NCBI GenBank assembly: GCA_026386995.1
Contig: JAPLMO010000276.1
Coordinates: forward strand, 1 to 13,494
DNA length: 13,494 nucleotides
DNA from: Planctomycetota bacterium
GTDB lineage: Bacteria; Planctomycetota; Phycisphaerae; FEN-1346
Direction: 5' to 3'
The notes beneath the pieces were generated by a model that searched no databases, had not been told where the DNA came from, and saw nothing but the letters and a program-made list of their open reading frames with translations. Each line of letters starts with the position of its first letter. The first letter of the stretch is position 1. This document shows, piece after piece, positions 1 through 5,551 of this stretch. The position numbers and the translations under genes are program-made.

Positions 1-505
1 GGTAGGCGTGGGCGGGCAGCATCTCGCCGTGCGTGTAGACGTTTATGCCGCGCCCCTCGGTCTGCTTCAGCAGGGCCTCGAGGTCCGCGAGGTCGTGGCC
101 CGTGATGACGATCGCGCGGCCGGTCTTCGTGCCGGTGGAGACCTCGGTGGGCACGGGGTTGCCAAACCGCTCGACGTGGGCCTCATCCAGCATCTTCATC
201 GCGCGGAGGTTCATCCGGCCGCACTCCATGACAAGGCCGATCATGTCCGGGATGTCGAAGTTGACGTTCGTAAGCGTCGCAAACAGGGCCTTGTGCATGA
301 AGCCGTCGACCTCCTGGTCGATCCTGCCCAGTTCGCGGGCATGGTGGGCGTAGGCGGCCACGCCCTTGAGGCCAAACAGGAGCGTGTCCATAAGGCTCGC
401 CAGGTCCGGTGACTTTCCACACACGCCCACGTGGTGGCATCCCCCGACCGGCGTCTGGGAGCACTGGTAACAGAACATCTCTTGCGTACTGGTGGATACG
501 GGCAT
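1..505 (-). CDS. hcp: Hybrid cluster protein / hydroxylamine reductase, N-terminal part (runs off the left edge)
   Basis: The translation starts [20 protein letters not shown] and about 168 residues are inside the window. Cysteines at residues 12, 15, 23 and 29 give the C-x2-C-x7-C-x5-C spacing of class I Hcp, which binds a [4Fe-4S] cluster and is typical of strict anaerobes; the E. coli-type class II has wider spacing. Residues 30-125 match the N-terminal helical bundle, and [20 protein letters not shown] followed by [14 protein letters not shown] is a hallmark Hcp segment. Family members are cytoplasmic Fe-S/Fe-O-S enzymes that reduce hydroxylamine in vitro and are thought to act as NO reductases or S-nitrosylases in nitrosative stress. 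The start at 505 is supported by AAAGGA (514-519) nine bases upstream; an inner Met at residue 9 is the alternative. The hybrid-cluster ligands lie outside the window, so activity cannot be judged. The gene has its own FNR-type promoter and diverges from thiE. Confidence 0.93.
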   Translation of the reverse strand, partial: MPVSTSTQEMFCYQCSQTPVGGCHHVGVCGKSPDLASLMDTLLFGLKGVAAYAHHARELGRIDQEVDGFMHKALFATLTNVNFDIPDMIGLVMECGRMNLRAMKMLDEAHVERFGNPVPTEVSTGTKTGRAIVITGHDLADLEALLKQTEGRGINVYTHGEMLPAHAY

Positions 506-570
506 CGTTTGGTTCCTTTCGTTAGTTGTCCCGTCCGTAAAGCGTCGTACCCCACTTCTGACATTACTAG

Positions 571-613
571 AGTATAGCCGCAACGGGACAGCGGCGGTTT
601 GACTAAGGTCAAA
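571..613 (-). promoter_or_regulatory. hcp promoter with a CRP/FNR-family activator palindrome
   Basis: TTTGAC-TAAG-GTCAAA (598-613) is a perfect 16-bp inverted repeat with the TTGAC/GTCAA half-sites and 4-bp spacer of CRP/FNR-family operators. On the minus strand TATACT (576 to 571) is a good -10 box. A start of transcription near 564 would place the palindrome centre (605.5) at -41.5, the class II activator position, overlapping the -35 region, where no separate -35 box is seen. Hcp genes are known to be controlled by FNR-family proteins such as Fnr, Dnr-like and HcpR, so the site fits. The identity of the regulator is inference. Confidence 0.65.
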
Positions 614-692
614 AAAAGCCAAAATGGGGAAATCGGCCCCGGCGGCAGCGAAGTGCTCTATAGCCTCAATCGTGCGAGCGGGGTATTATCAT

Positions 693-746
693 GTTCGTCG
701 CCGTGTGCGGCGACGGCTAAACGGTCGTACGCGGCGACGGCTAAAC
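693..746 (-). repeat. Palindromic repeat pair (GTTTAGCCG family) abutting the thiE start
   Basis: Positions 693-722 hold a 30-bp unit whose minus strand begins GTTTAGCCGTCGCCG and forms an 8-bp hairpin, CGTCGCCG/CGGCGACG, around a 4-base loop. A second, left-truncated copy follows at 722-746 and ends one base before the thiE ATG. The same 30-mer recurs at 10861-10931, also as a pair, with the stem kept and the loop changed (TGTG here, CGAA there). It is therefore a dispersed repeat family in which the stem appears conserved. It takes up the whole leader next to thiE, and no Shine-Dalgarno sequence is visible there. Confidence 0.78.
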
Positions 747-747
747 A

Positions 748-1782
748 ATGGACGACTTAAGCGAAATCTACCGCATCATCGACGCCAACGCCAACCGGGC
801 ACGCGAGGCCCTGCGAGTGGCCGAGGAGGCCGCGCGATTCGCCATGGAGCGGCCGGACCTGGCCGAGGCCCTCAAACGCCTGCGGCACGACCTGCGGGCG
901 GCGATGGAACGGCTCGATGCCCAGGCGCTGCTGCTGGCCCGCGACACCGCCGGCGACGTCGGCACGGCCATCTCCACCGCCGCGGAACGCACACGGGCCG
1001 GGACCGCGGACGTCGCCCGGGCGGCCTTTAAGCGGCTGACCGAGGCCCTGCGCGCAATCGAGGAATACGGCAAGGCCCTGGACGCCGAGATGGCCGCGGC
1101 CGTCGAGCGCATCCGCTACCGCGCGTACGATCTGGAGAAGCGGTTCGAGGAAGCCTCGCGGCCCAAGGTGCGGCTGGCGGCGGGCGGGGTGTGCGTCCTC
1201 CTTACGGAGTCGCTCTGCCGCAGGCCGTGGCTGGAGGTGCTTCGCGCCGTGCTCGCGGGCGGCGCAGCCGCAGTGCAGGTGCGCGAGAAGGGGATGCCGG
1301 ACGGACAGTTGCTTGCGCGGGCGCGAGAGACTTCCCGCGCGGCACACGAGGCCGGGGCGATCGCAATCGTCAACGACCGGCCGGACATCGCCGTGCTGGC
1401 GGCGGCCGACGGCGTGCACGTCGGGCAAGGGGACATGGCCCCGAACGAAGCGCGGCGGATCGTCGGCCCGGATCGCATCGTCGGCGTCTCGACGCACAGC
1501 CTCGCGCAGGCCCTGGCCGCCGCCGAGGCCGGCGCAGACTACATCGGCTGCGGCCCGATGTTCCAGAGCACCACCAAGCCGCAGGAGGTCATTCCGGGGC
1601 CGGCCCTGGCGACCGAGGTCGTGCGGCAAGTGGGGTTGCCCGTAATGGCGATAGGCGGAATCACGGCCGCCAATGCGCCGCAGGTGCTGGCGGCGGGGGT
1701 GAGGTGGCTGGCCGTCTCGGGCGTTGTGTGTTCAGCCGCCAACCCTGAGGCCGAGACGCGGCGGATGGTAATAAGCATTTAG
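748..1782 (+). CDS. thiE: Bifunctional ThiD2-ThiE: HMP-P kinase-like domain fused to thiamine-phosphate synthase
   Basis: The product is 344 residues. Residues 1-135 match the ThiD2 domain (RIIDANANRAREALRVAEEA, later RLTEALRAIEEYGKAL), described as a monofunctional hydroxymethylpyrimidine-phosphate kinase and often fused to ThiE. Residues 146-344 are thiamine-phosphate synthase, a TIM barrel that joins HMP-PP and thiazole phosphate. Visible motifs are VQVREK (176-181), NDR (209-211), DGVHVGQ (221-227), GCGPMFQSTTK (267-277) and AIGGI (301-305). Together the domains would make and use HMP-PP in the cytoplasm. The start is fixed: an in-frame TAA (742-744), lying in the repeat, precedes the ATG by three bases. 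No TPP riboswitch is recognisable in the 242-bp gap before it. The TAG stop lies in a TTTAGCCG motif of the following palindrome. The gene appears intact and monocistronic, with no thiamine genes beside it. Confidence 0.93.
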   Translation: MDDLSEIYRIIDANANRAREALRVAEEAARFAMERPDLAEALKRLRHDLRAAMERLDAQALLLARDTAGDVGTAISTAAERTRAGTADVARAAFKRLTEALRAIEEYGKALDAEMAAAVERIRYRAYDLEKRFEEASRPKVRLAAGGVCVLLTESLCRRPWLEVLRAVLAGGAAAVQVREKGMPDGQLLARARETSRAAHEAGAIAIVNDRPDIAVLAAADGVHVGQGDMAPNEARRIVGPDRIVGVSTHSLAQALAAAEAGADYIGCGPMFQSTTKPQEVIPGPALATEVVRQVGLPVMAIGGITAANAPQVLAAGVRWLAVSGVVCSAANPEAETRRMVISI

Positions 1783-1783
1783 C

Positions 1784-1801
1784 CGGCGGACTTGTCCGCC
1801 G
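1784..1801. repeat. Palindromic hairpin directly after the thiE stop
   Basis: CGGCGGAC/GTCCGCCG is a perfect 18-bp palindrome that can fold as a 7-bp stem with a CTTG tetraloop. It is preceded by ATTTAGC, so it shares the TTTAGCCG lead-in of the repeats at 693-746 and 10861-10931, and that lead-in supplies the thiE TAG codon. No T-tract follows, so an intrinsic terminator is not supported, although the hairpin could stabilise the mRNA 3' end. Confidence 0.6.
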
Positions 1802-1914
1802 CGTGTGTTGGGCCGGCGGAAACCGTCGATGTGTGCAACAAGAGAACGTTACGCGTTGACGCCGTAGCCCTTCGCACCCGGCTCGGCTTCGGGCGGCCCT
1901 TAACTTAGCCCCTG

Positions 1915-3885
1915 CTACCCGCCCGCCGGAGCGTCCGGCTTCGGCGCTTCTGACGGGCTGGTCGGCGCAGTCGCGCCCGGCTGCGGCCCGCCCGGCCCGC
2001 CGCCAAACCGGCCGCCGAACCCGCCGCCCCTCATGCCGCGCGGGCCGCGGTTCATCCGCGTGTCGTACCACTTCTGGACCTTCTCGCGCTGTTCGCCCGT
2101 CAGTATGGTGATGATGCGGTCGAACGCCTTCTTGACCCGCTCCTTTTGCTGCTCAACAAACGGCGCGAATTTCTCGCTCCGCAGGTCCTCGGCCGTCGGC
2201 TGTTTGTCCGGCCCGAAGGCGTCGTCGCGGGCCTTCCTGGCTTCCGTCTCGAGGTCCCGCACGATCATCTTGATCTTCTCGGACTCATCATCCGTAAAGG
2301 CGAACTCCTCGCGGGCCTTGGTTGAAGCCAGGTACGCCAGGCCATTGGTCAGTTGATCGCTCTGCGCCCGCCGGGGTGCGATCACCTTGAGCATGCCGCG
2401 CTGCTCCTCGGTGAGCATGCCGTTGGCCTCACCGACCATGCCTTCGACGTCGTTCAAGGCGCCGCGGACGGTGTCGGCCACGACCTTCCTGATTTCCTGG
2501 ATCGCGGCCATCCGCTCCTCGTCGGTCATGTCGGGCACGGACATACGCTCCATGACCTTGGCCTGAACGTCTGCGCTGATCGCCTGGAAGCGGGCCTGGG
2601 CACGCTCCTTAAGGTCCTCGAATTTTTTCTCCTGCTCCGGGGTGATTTTCATCTCGGCGCGGACGTCGGGGTCGTCAAGGAACCGCAGGTCCTGGCCCCG
2701 CTGCATGATTTGCTGCATCCGCTCGCGTTCCTCCGGGCCGAACAGGTTCATCAGCCCGCCCATCATGTCGCCCTCGCGGATGCCTTGCGGCGGGCCGCCC
2801 GCATTCTGGACCTGGAAGAACCGCGCAGGCTCAACCGGGCCGTCGCTCCCCCTGAACCCTTGCGGGCGGCGGGGCGATTCTCCGCCGGCGGGATGTTCGC
2901 GGAGCCATTTCTCGGCCCGCTCGCGCTGCTCCGGCGAGAGCACCTCGAACACTTCGCGGCGGACCTTCTCCGCTCGTTCGGCGCGCTCGGGGGCATGCTT
3001 GCGCCACCAATCGAGGGCCGCTTCCTGCCGCTTCTCGGCCGGAACGCCCGACAGGGCCTTCTCAATCTCCTTCACCTTTTCGGTCATCTCGCCGGTGGCC
3101 TCGTTCAGGACCTTCTGAATGCGGACACCCTGCTCTCCGCTGATGCTGAGCGCCTGACGGCCCTCCGCCGACAGGAGCGACCACAGATACCGAATGACCA
3201 TGCGGCCCTTTATTTCGCCTTCCGGCAGCAGGCTCTGCAACTGCGGGCCGGGTCCGGGGACGGCACCGGGAACGGGCTTTCCCGGAGGCGGGCCCATCGG
3301 CGCGCCGGGCCGCATGCGATCGCGCATCTCCGGCTGCGGGCCCATCGGCGCACCGGGCCGCATGCGATCGCGCATCTCGGGCGGCGGACCCTGTCGGTTC
3401 ATCGGGCAATTCGGACACATGCCGCCCCCCGGCATCGGCCCCATCGGGCCGGGCTGAGTCGTGGGCAGGCCCAACTTGTGGCGGGCCTCCTCGAACTTCA
3501 GTCGCGCCTCCATGGCCTGGCGCTCCTGCTGCTGCATGGCGTCGCGGAACTCGTTGGGCTGGTCCAGGCCCTTGGCAATGGCCGCAAGCATCTCGCCCAA
3601 CTCCGGGGGACCGATGACGACGACCGAATTGGCCGGCTCATTCAGCGCGATCGGCACTTCCTTCAGCACCTCGCGCATGTGCGGGTTGCCGCCTAGTTGG
3701 TGGAGCGTCTCCATGAACGACTGGGCGGGAATGTACTTGAAGTGCAACACGAGCGGTTTCGGGGGGCTTTCGGCCTTCCCCGGCGCCCCGGCCGCCTGCG
3801 CACCTTCCGGGAAAACCCCTGCCACGAGGCCAGCCAGGACAAGCGCGGCCGCCACCGTCAGGACCTTCAGAACTTGGTTTCTCAC
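1915..3885 (-). CDS. Secreted protein with secretin-N-like segment and Spy/CpxP-like LTxxQ motifs
   Basis: A GTG start at 3885 is preceded six bases away by AGGAGG (3892-3897) and gives 656 residues. An in-frame extension to 4110 only reads into the upstream inverted repeat. Residues 1-31 form a signal peptide ending GAQA. Residues 44-110 (LHFKYIPAQSF, later ANSVVVIGPPE and GLDQP) resemble the N-domain repeat of secretins. A helical stretch follows, then a Met/Pro-rich region (about 155-245) with CPNC and two 16-residue MRDRMRPGAPMGP repeats. The rest is charged helix with four LTxxQ-like motifs (LSPEQRER, ITPEQEKK, LTEEQRGM, LTGEQREK), as in Spy/CpxP-type periplasmic proteins. The tail is Gly/Pro-rich. 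An extracytoplasmic structural, chaperone or metal-linked role is possible, but the function is unknown and the two domain comparisons come from reading motifs only. No clear promoter was found. Confidence 0.85.
   Translation of the reverse strand: MRNQVLKVLTVAAALVLAGLVAGVFPEGAQAAGAPGKAESPPKPLVLHFKYIPAQSFMETLHQLGGNPHMREVLKEVPIALNEPANSVVVIGPPELGEMLAAIAKGLDQPNEFRDAMQQQERQAMEARLKFEEARHKLGLPTTQPGPMGPMPGGGMCPNCPMNRQGPPPEMRDRMRPGAPMGPQPEMRDRMRPGAPMGPPPGKPVPGAVPGPGPQLQSLLPEGEIKGRMVIRYLWSLLSAEGRQALSISGEQGVRIQKVLNEATGEMTEKVKEIEKALSGVPAEKRQEAALDWWRKHAPERAERAEKVRREVFEVLSPEQRERAEKWLREHPAGGESPRRPQGFRGSDGPVEPARFFQVQNAGGPPQGIREGDMMGGLMNLFGPEERERMQQIMQRGQDLRFLDDPDVRAEMKITPEQEKKFEDLKERAQARFQAISADVQAKVMERMSVPDMTDEERMAAIQEIRKVVADTVRGALNDVEGMVGEANGMLTEEQRGMLKVIAPRRAQSDQLTNGLAYLASTKAREEFAFTDDESEKIKMIVRDLETEARKARDDAFGPDKQPTAEDLRSEKFAPFVEQQKERVKKAFDRIITILTGEQREKVQKWYDTRMNRGPRGMRGGGFGGRFGGGPGGPQPGATAPTSPSEAPKPDAPAGG
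3290..3385 (-). repeat. 48-bp in-frame tandem duplication
   Basis: Two adjacent 48-bp units (3290-3337 and 3338-3385) differ at only a few bases and encode the 16-residue MRDRMRPGAPMGP-type repeat in the Pro/Met-rich linker of the secreted protein. The near identity indicates a recent slippage or recombination event that kept the reading frame. Confidence 0.88.
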
Positions 3886-4004
3886 GCCCCACCTCCTGTA
3901 TAGTGCTCGCCTGATTCCAGACTGACCGCGCAGAGAAATGCACGCAAGGTAAAACTGCCGCGGGACCGGGTTATTGCCGACAAACCCACCGTGGCGCGGC
4001 GCTT

Positions 4005-4148
4005 CGTACGTGTTTAGCGCCCGCACCGCAGTGTGGCACGGCTGGCTTGCCCAGCCGTGGTGGAAGGCCCGCGACGTTTCCCACGGCTGGACAAGCCAGC
4101 CGTGCCACACCCGTTATTGCGGGACGTGCCACACGCTAAACGCGTACG
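4005..4148. repeat. REPIN-like nested inverted repeat (MITE-like, 144 bp)
   Basis: Outer arms CGTACGTGTTTAGCG (4005-4019) and CGCTAAACGCGTACG (4134-4148) are inverted with 14 of 15 matches. Inner 30-bp arms at 4031-4060 and 4081-4110, starting GTGTGGCACGGCTGG, are inverted with 29 of 30 matches around a 20-base loop. Each inner arm itself folds as a 9-bp hairpin (CACGGCTGG/CCAGCCGTG). Two inverted REP-like hairpins make the element REPIN-like. A related element lies at 9439-9519. It sits between two minus-strand genes and no ORF is inside it. Confidence 0.82.
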
Positions 4149-4153
4149 TCGTT

Positions 4154-4651
4154 TCAGTGCCGCGCGAGGGCCTTGGGCTTTTCGAACTTGAGGTTCCCCT
4201 CACCGCCGGTGACAAGCGTCACGCGGTCATCGAGAATGAATTCCGTCAGGTTGTCCCAGGCGAACCTCTGCTGGTGGTGGCGGTGGTCTTCGCCGATGAC
4301 GCTACGGAGGACTTCGAAACGGATGCCGTTTCCCGTCAGGATCCTCTCCCACGCAGGGTTGCGAGGGTCGTCGGTCGTCCGCATGATCTCGTCGGTCTTG
4401 AACTCGTGGAAGAAGGACCGCGGGTAAAGTCTGAACTTCGGCTTGATCCGCGGAGGAAGGTGATCCTCGATATACTGAAAGACCTCGTCGGCCGTCAGGC
4501 TGCCGACGAGCACAAGATCGAACCGTGCGGCCAACTGGAGCACCGCCTCCATATTGAACCGCTGCTCGCTGTGGCCCCCGAGCATGGCGCTCTTGCGGAG
4601 CGGGGCCGTTGAAACCAACACGCCGATCTGCTGCGGACGCATCGCCTTCAT
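4154..4651 (-). CDS. Conserved-looking protein of unknown function, 165 residues
   Basis: I do not recognise this protein. It has no signal peptide or membrane segment and looks like a soluble mixed alpha/beta cytoplasmic protein. It begins MKAMRPQQIGVLVSTAPLRK, then has a hydrophobic FDLVLVGSLTADEVFQYIED stretch, a basic-aromatic middle (KFRLYPRSFFHEFKTDEIMR), a His cluster (GEDHRHHQQRFAWDN) and a C-terminal strand-like DDRVTLVTGGEGNLKFEK. The start at 4651 is supported by AAGGTG about five bases upstream. A near-consensus promoter just upstream, overlapping the end of the preceding gene, suggests independent expression. The His-rich segment could bind metal, but that is speculation. The balanced amino-acid composition and the good promoter and ribosome site argue that it is a real gene. 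Confidence 0.78.
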   Translation of the reverse strand: MKAMRPQQIGVLVSTAPLRKSAMLGGHSEQRFNMEAVLQLAARFDLVLVGSLTADEVFQYIEDHLPPRIKPKFRLYPRSFFHEFKTDEIMRTTDDPRNPAWERILTGNGIRFEVLRSVIGEDHRHHQQRFAWDNLTEFILDDRVTLVTGGEGNLKFEKPKALARH

Positions 4652-4684
4652 TCTGCACCTTACTCCAATAAGCGTCGGTGCAAA

Positions 4685-4712
4685 ACTATAGCGTCGCGGC
4701 GGCCGGTGTCAA
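4685..4712 (-). promoter_or_regulatory. Sigma70-type promoter for the 4154-4651 gene
   Basis: On the minus strand TTGACA (4712 to 4707) and TATAGT (4690 to 4685) are separated by 16 bp. Transcription would start near 4678, leaving a leader of about 27 bases. The -35 box overlaps the TGA stop codon (4709-4711) of the preceding gene. Confidence 0.65.
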
Positions 4713-5104
4713 CTCAAACTATCGCGGGTATACCCCAATTCCTTGACGATCGCCAGGACTTCGCTCCAGGTCGGGAACGGCCGGTTGAACTTGCGTTTGT
4801 ACCGGTCGACGGCCCGGACGAACTCGACCTCCTCTAGCGTCAGTTCGCCCTCCTCGACCCGTTTCTGGAAGGCCTGCTGGTCTTCGATACGCCGTAAGGC
4901 GTAGCGGCGCTCTATGCCGGCGCGGCGATCGCGGCTGTTGCGGCGTTCCAGGCCGCTGCGCCGGCCGTCGCTGTTGCGACGCTCGGTGCCGCCATAGTTG
5001 GACGGACGGCCACTGCGGCGTTCAGCGCCGGTGCGGCGTCCACCGTCCGCCCGGGCCTCCGCGATGGTTTCCTGAAGGGTTTCTAACAGTTCGTCATTTG
5101 CCAC
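4709..5104 (-). CDS. Small Arg-rich repeat protein with a C-terminal helical domain
   Basis: The chosen start is GTG at 5104, nine bases after GGGAGG (5114-5119), giving 131 residues that begin VANDELLETLQETIAEARAD. In-frame ATG codons at 5182 and 5248 exist, but neither has a good ribosome site and the latter lies inside a palindromic repeat. Residues about 20-66 are a degenerate Arg-rich repeat of the form RRxGxERRN (GRRTGAERRSG, DGRRSGLERRN, DRRAGIERR). The C-terminal 60 residues (LTLEEVEFVRAVDRYKRKF, then NRPFPTWSEVLAIVKELGY) look like a compact helical domain; I have the impression of similar uncharacterised planctomycete proteins but cannot confirm it. Charge and repeats suggest nucleic-acid or anionic-partner binding, which is inference only. 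Confidence 0.72.
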   Translation of the reverse strand: MANDELLETLQETIAEARADGGRRTGAERRSGRPSNYGGTERRNSDGRRSGLERRNSRDRRAGIERRYALRRIEDQQAFQKRVEEGELTLEEVEFVRAVDRYKRKFNRPFPTWSEVLAIVKELGYTRDSLS

Positions 5105-5238
5105 AGACTGTGCCCTCCCAATATGGGGGGCGCAGAGTAGGGACCGCCATGGGTCATTATCGGCCGGCGGCGGCGTTGGCATGAGGCATTCGCCTGGCGA
5201 TAAAAGGCGGGAACGGGGAACCGGACGACCGAAACAAG

Positions 5239-5256
5239 CCCGCGGCATGCCGCGGG
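5239..5256. repeat. Perfect 18-bp palindrome
   Basis: CCCGCGGCATGCCGCGGG reads identically on both strands. It lies in the repeat-rich gap upstream of the Arg-rich protein gene. A small dispersed repeat is the likely explanation, but no second copy is seen in this window. Confidence 0.7.
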
Positions 5257-5333
5257 ATGAAACGGGGGTGGAGGGGTATTGGGTATGCAGGGACCCGCCA
5301 TCGAAAGACCGGCGGGTAAACTCCGGGAGTGCT

Positions 5334-5381
5334 GTCCAGCCCGAAGGGCTGGGACGTAAGAGCCTTGGGCAACGCCCAAGG
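5334..5381. repeat. Two-hairpin repeat (CCAGCCC-GAA-GGGCTGG and CCTTGGGC-AAC-GCCCAAGG)
   Basis: The first hairpin (5334-5356, stem CCAGCCC/GGGCTGG, GAA loop) has a second copy at 5414-5436. The second hairpin (5363-5381) has an 8-bp stem and an AAC loop. I recall repeats of this look, with GAAGGGCTG and GGGCAACGCCC cores, as common between genes of planctomycetes, but could not check this. Confidence 0.75.
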
Positions 5382-5413
5382 TTGCGGGACCGCCATACCC
5401 TTCCCTTTTATCC

Positions 5414-5436
5414 GTCCAGCCTGAAGGGCTGGGACG
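5414..5436. repeat. Second copy of the CCAGCC-GAAGGGCTGG hairpin
   Basis: It matches 5334-5356 at 22 of 23 positions; the single change (T for C at 5422) turns one G-C pair of the stem into a G-T wobble. The two copies are direct repeats 80 bp apart. Confidence 0.75.
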
Positions 5437-5551
5437 CGGCAACGGCCTTAACCGCCGAGAACACAGAGAACGCCGCGGGAGAATTGGGCGAGAAACGGCC
5501 AACGGCACGAGCGGCAGCCCCCCCCGACCAGACACCATTCACTCCCCGGCA

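Larger units (their letters stand above)
5105..5551. other. Repeat-filled gap with no supported gene
   Basis: This gap between the Arg-rich protein gene and the TIR gene holds a perfect 18-bp palindrome, two copies of a CCAGCCC-type hairpin, a CCTTGGGC-type hairpin, and a CACAGAGAACG-type stretch near 5460-5475. The only open frames run through the repeats and lack ribosome sites, so none is called. Confidence 0.65.

Noticed and set aside
684..689. TATTAT as the -10 box of a thiE promoter
   Set aside because: No acceptable -35 sequence lies 16-18 bp upstream, so a promoter could not be supported.
506..747. TPP riboswitch upstream of thiE
   Set aside because: I could not find thi-box core sequences or the expected helices; the proximal leader is made of palindromic repeats.
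757..1629. 290-residue open frame antisense to thiE
   Set aside because: thiE is unambiguous, and the antisense frame shows no family motif or ribosome site.
2353..3696. 447-residue open frame on the plus strand opposite the secreted protein
   Set aside because: It is antisense to a gene with signal peptide, ribosome site and coherent domains. The frame is a by-product of GC-rich codon bias and has a His/Leu/Arg-rich composition without motifs.
3886..4110. Upstream extension of the secreted protein to an ATG at 4110
   Set aside because: The extension encodes translated inverted repeat (MWHGWLVQPW, later HHGWASQPCH), and a GTG at 3885 has an ideal ribosome site and begins a clean signal peptide.
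5105..5248. Longer start for the Arg-rich protein at 5182 or 5248
   Set aside because: Neither ATG has a good ribosome site and the 5248 codon lies in an 18-bp palindrome, while GTG 5104 has GGGAGG at nine bases.
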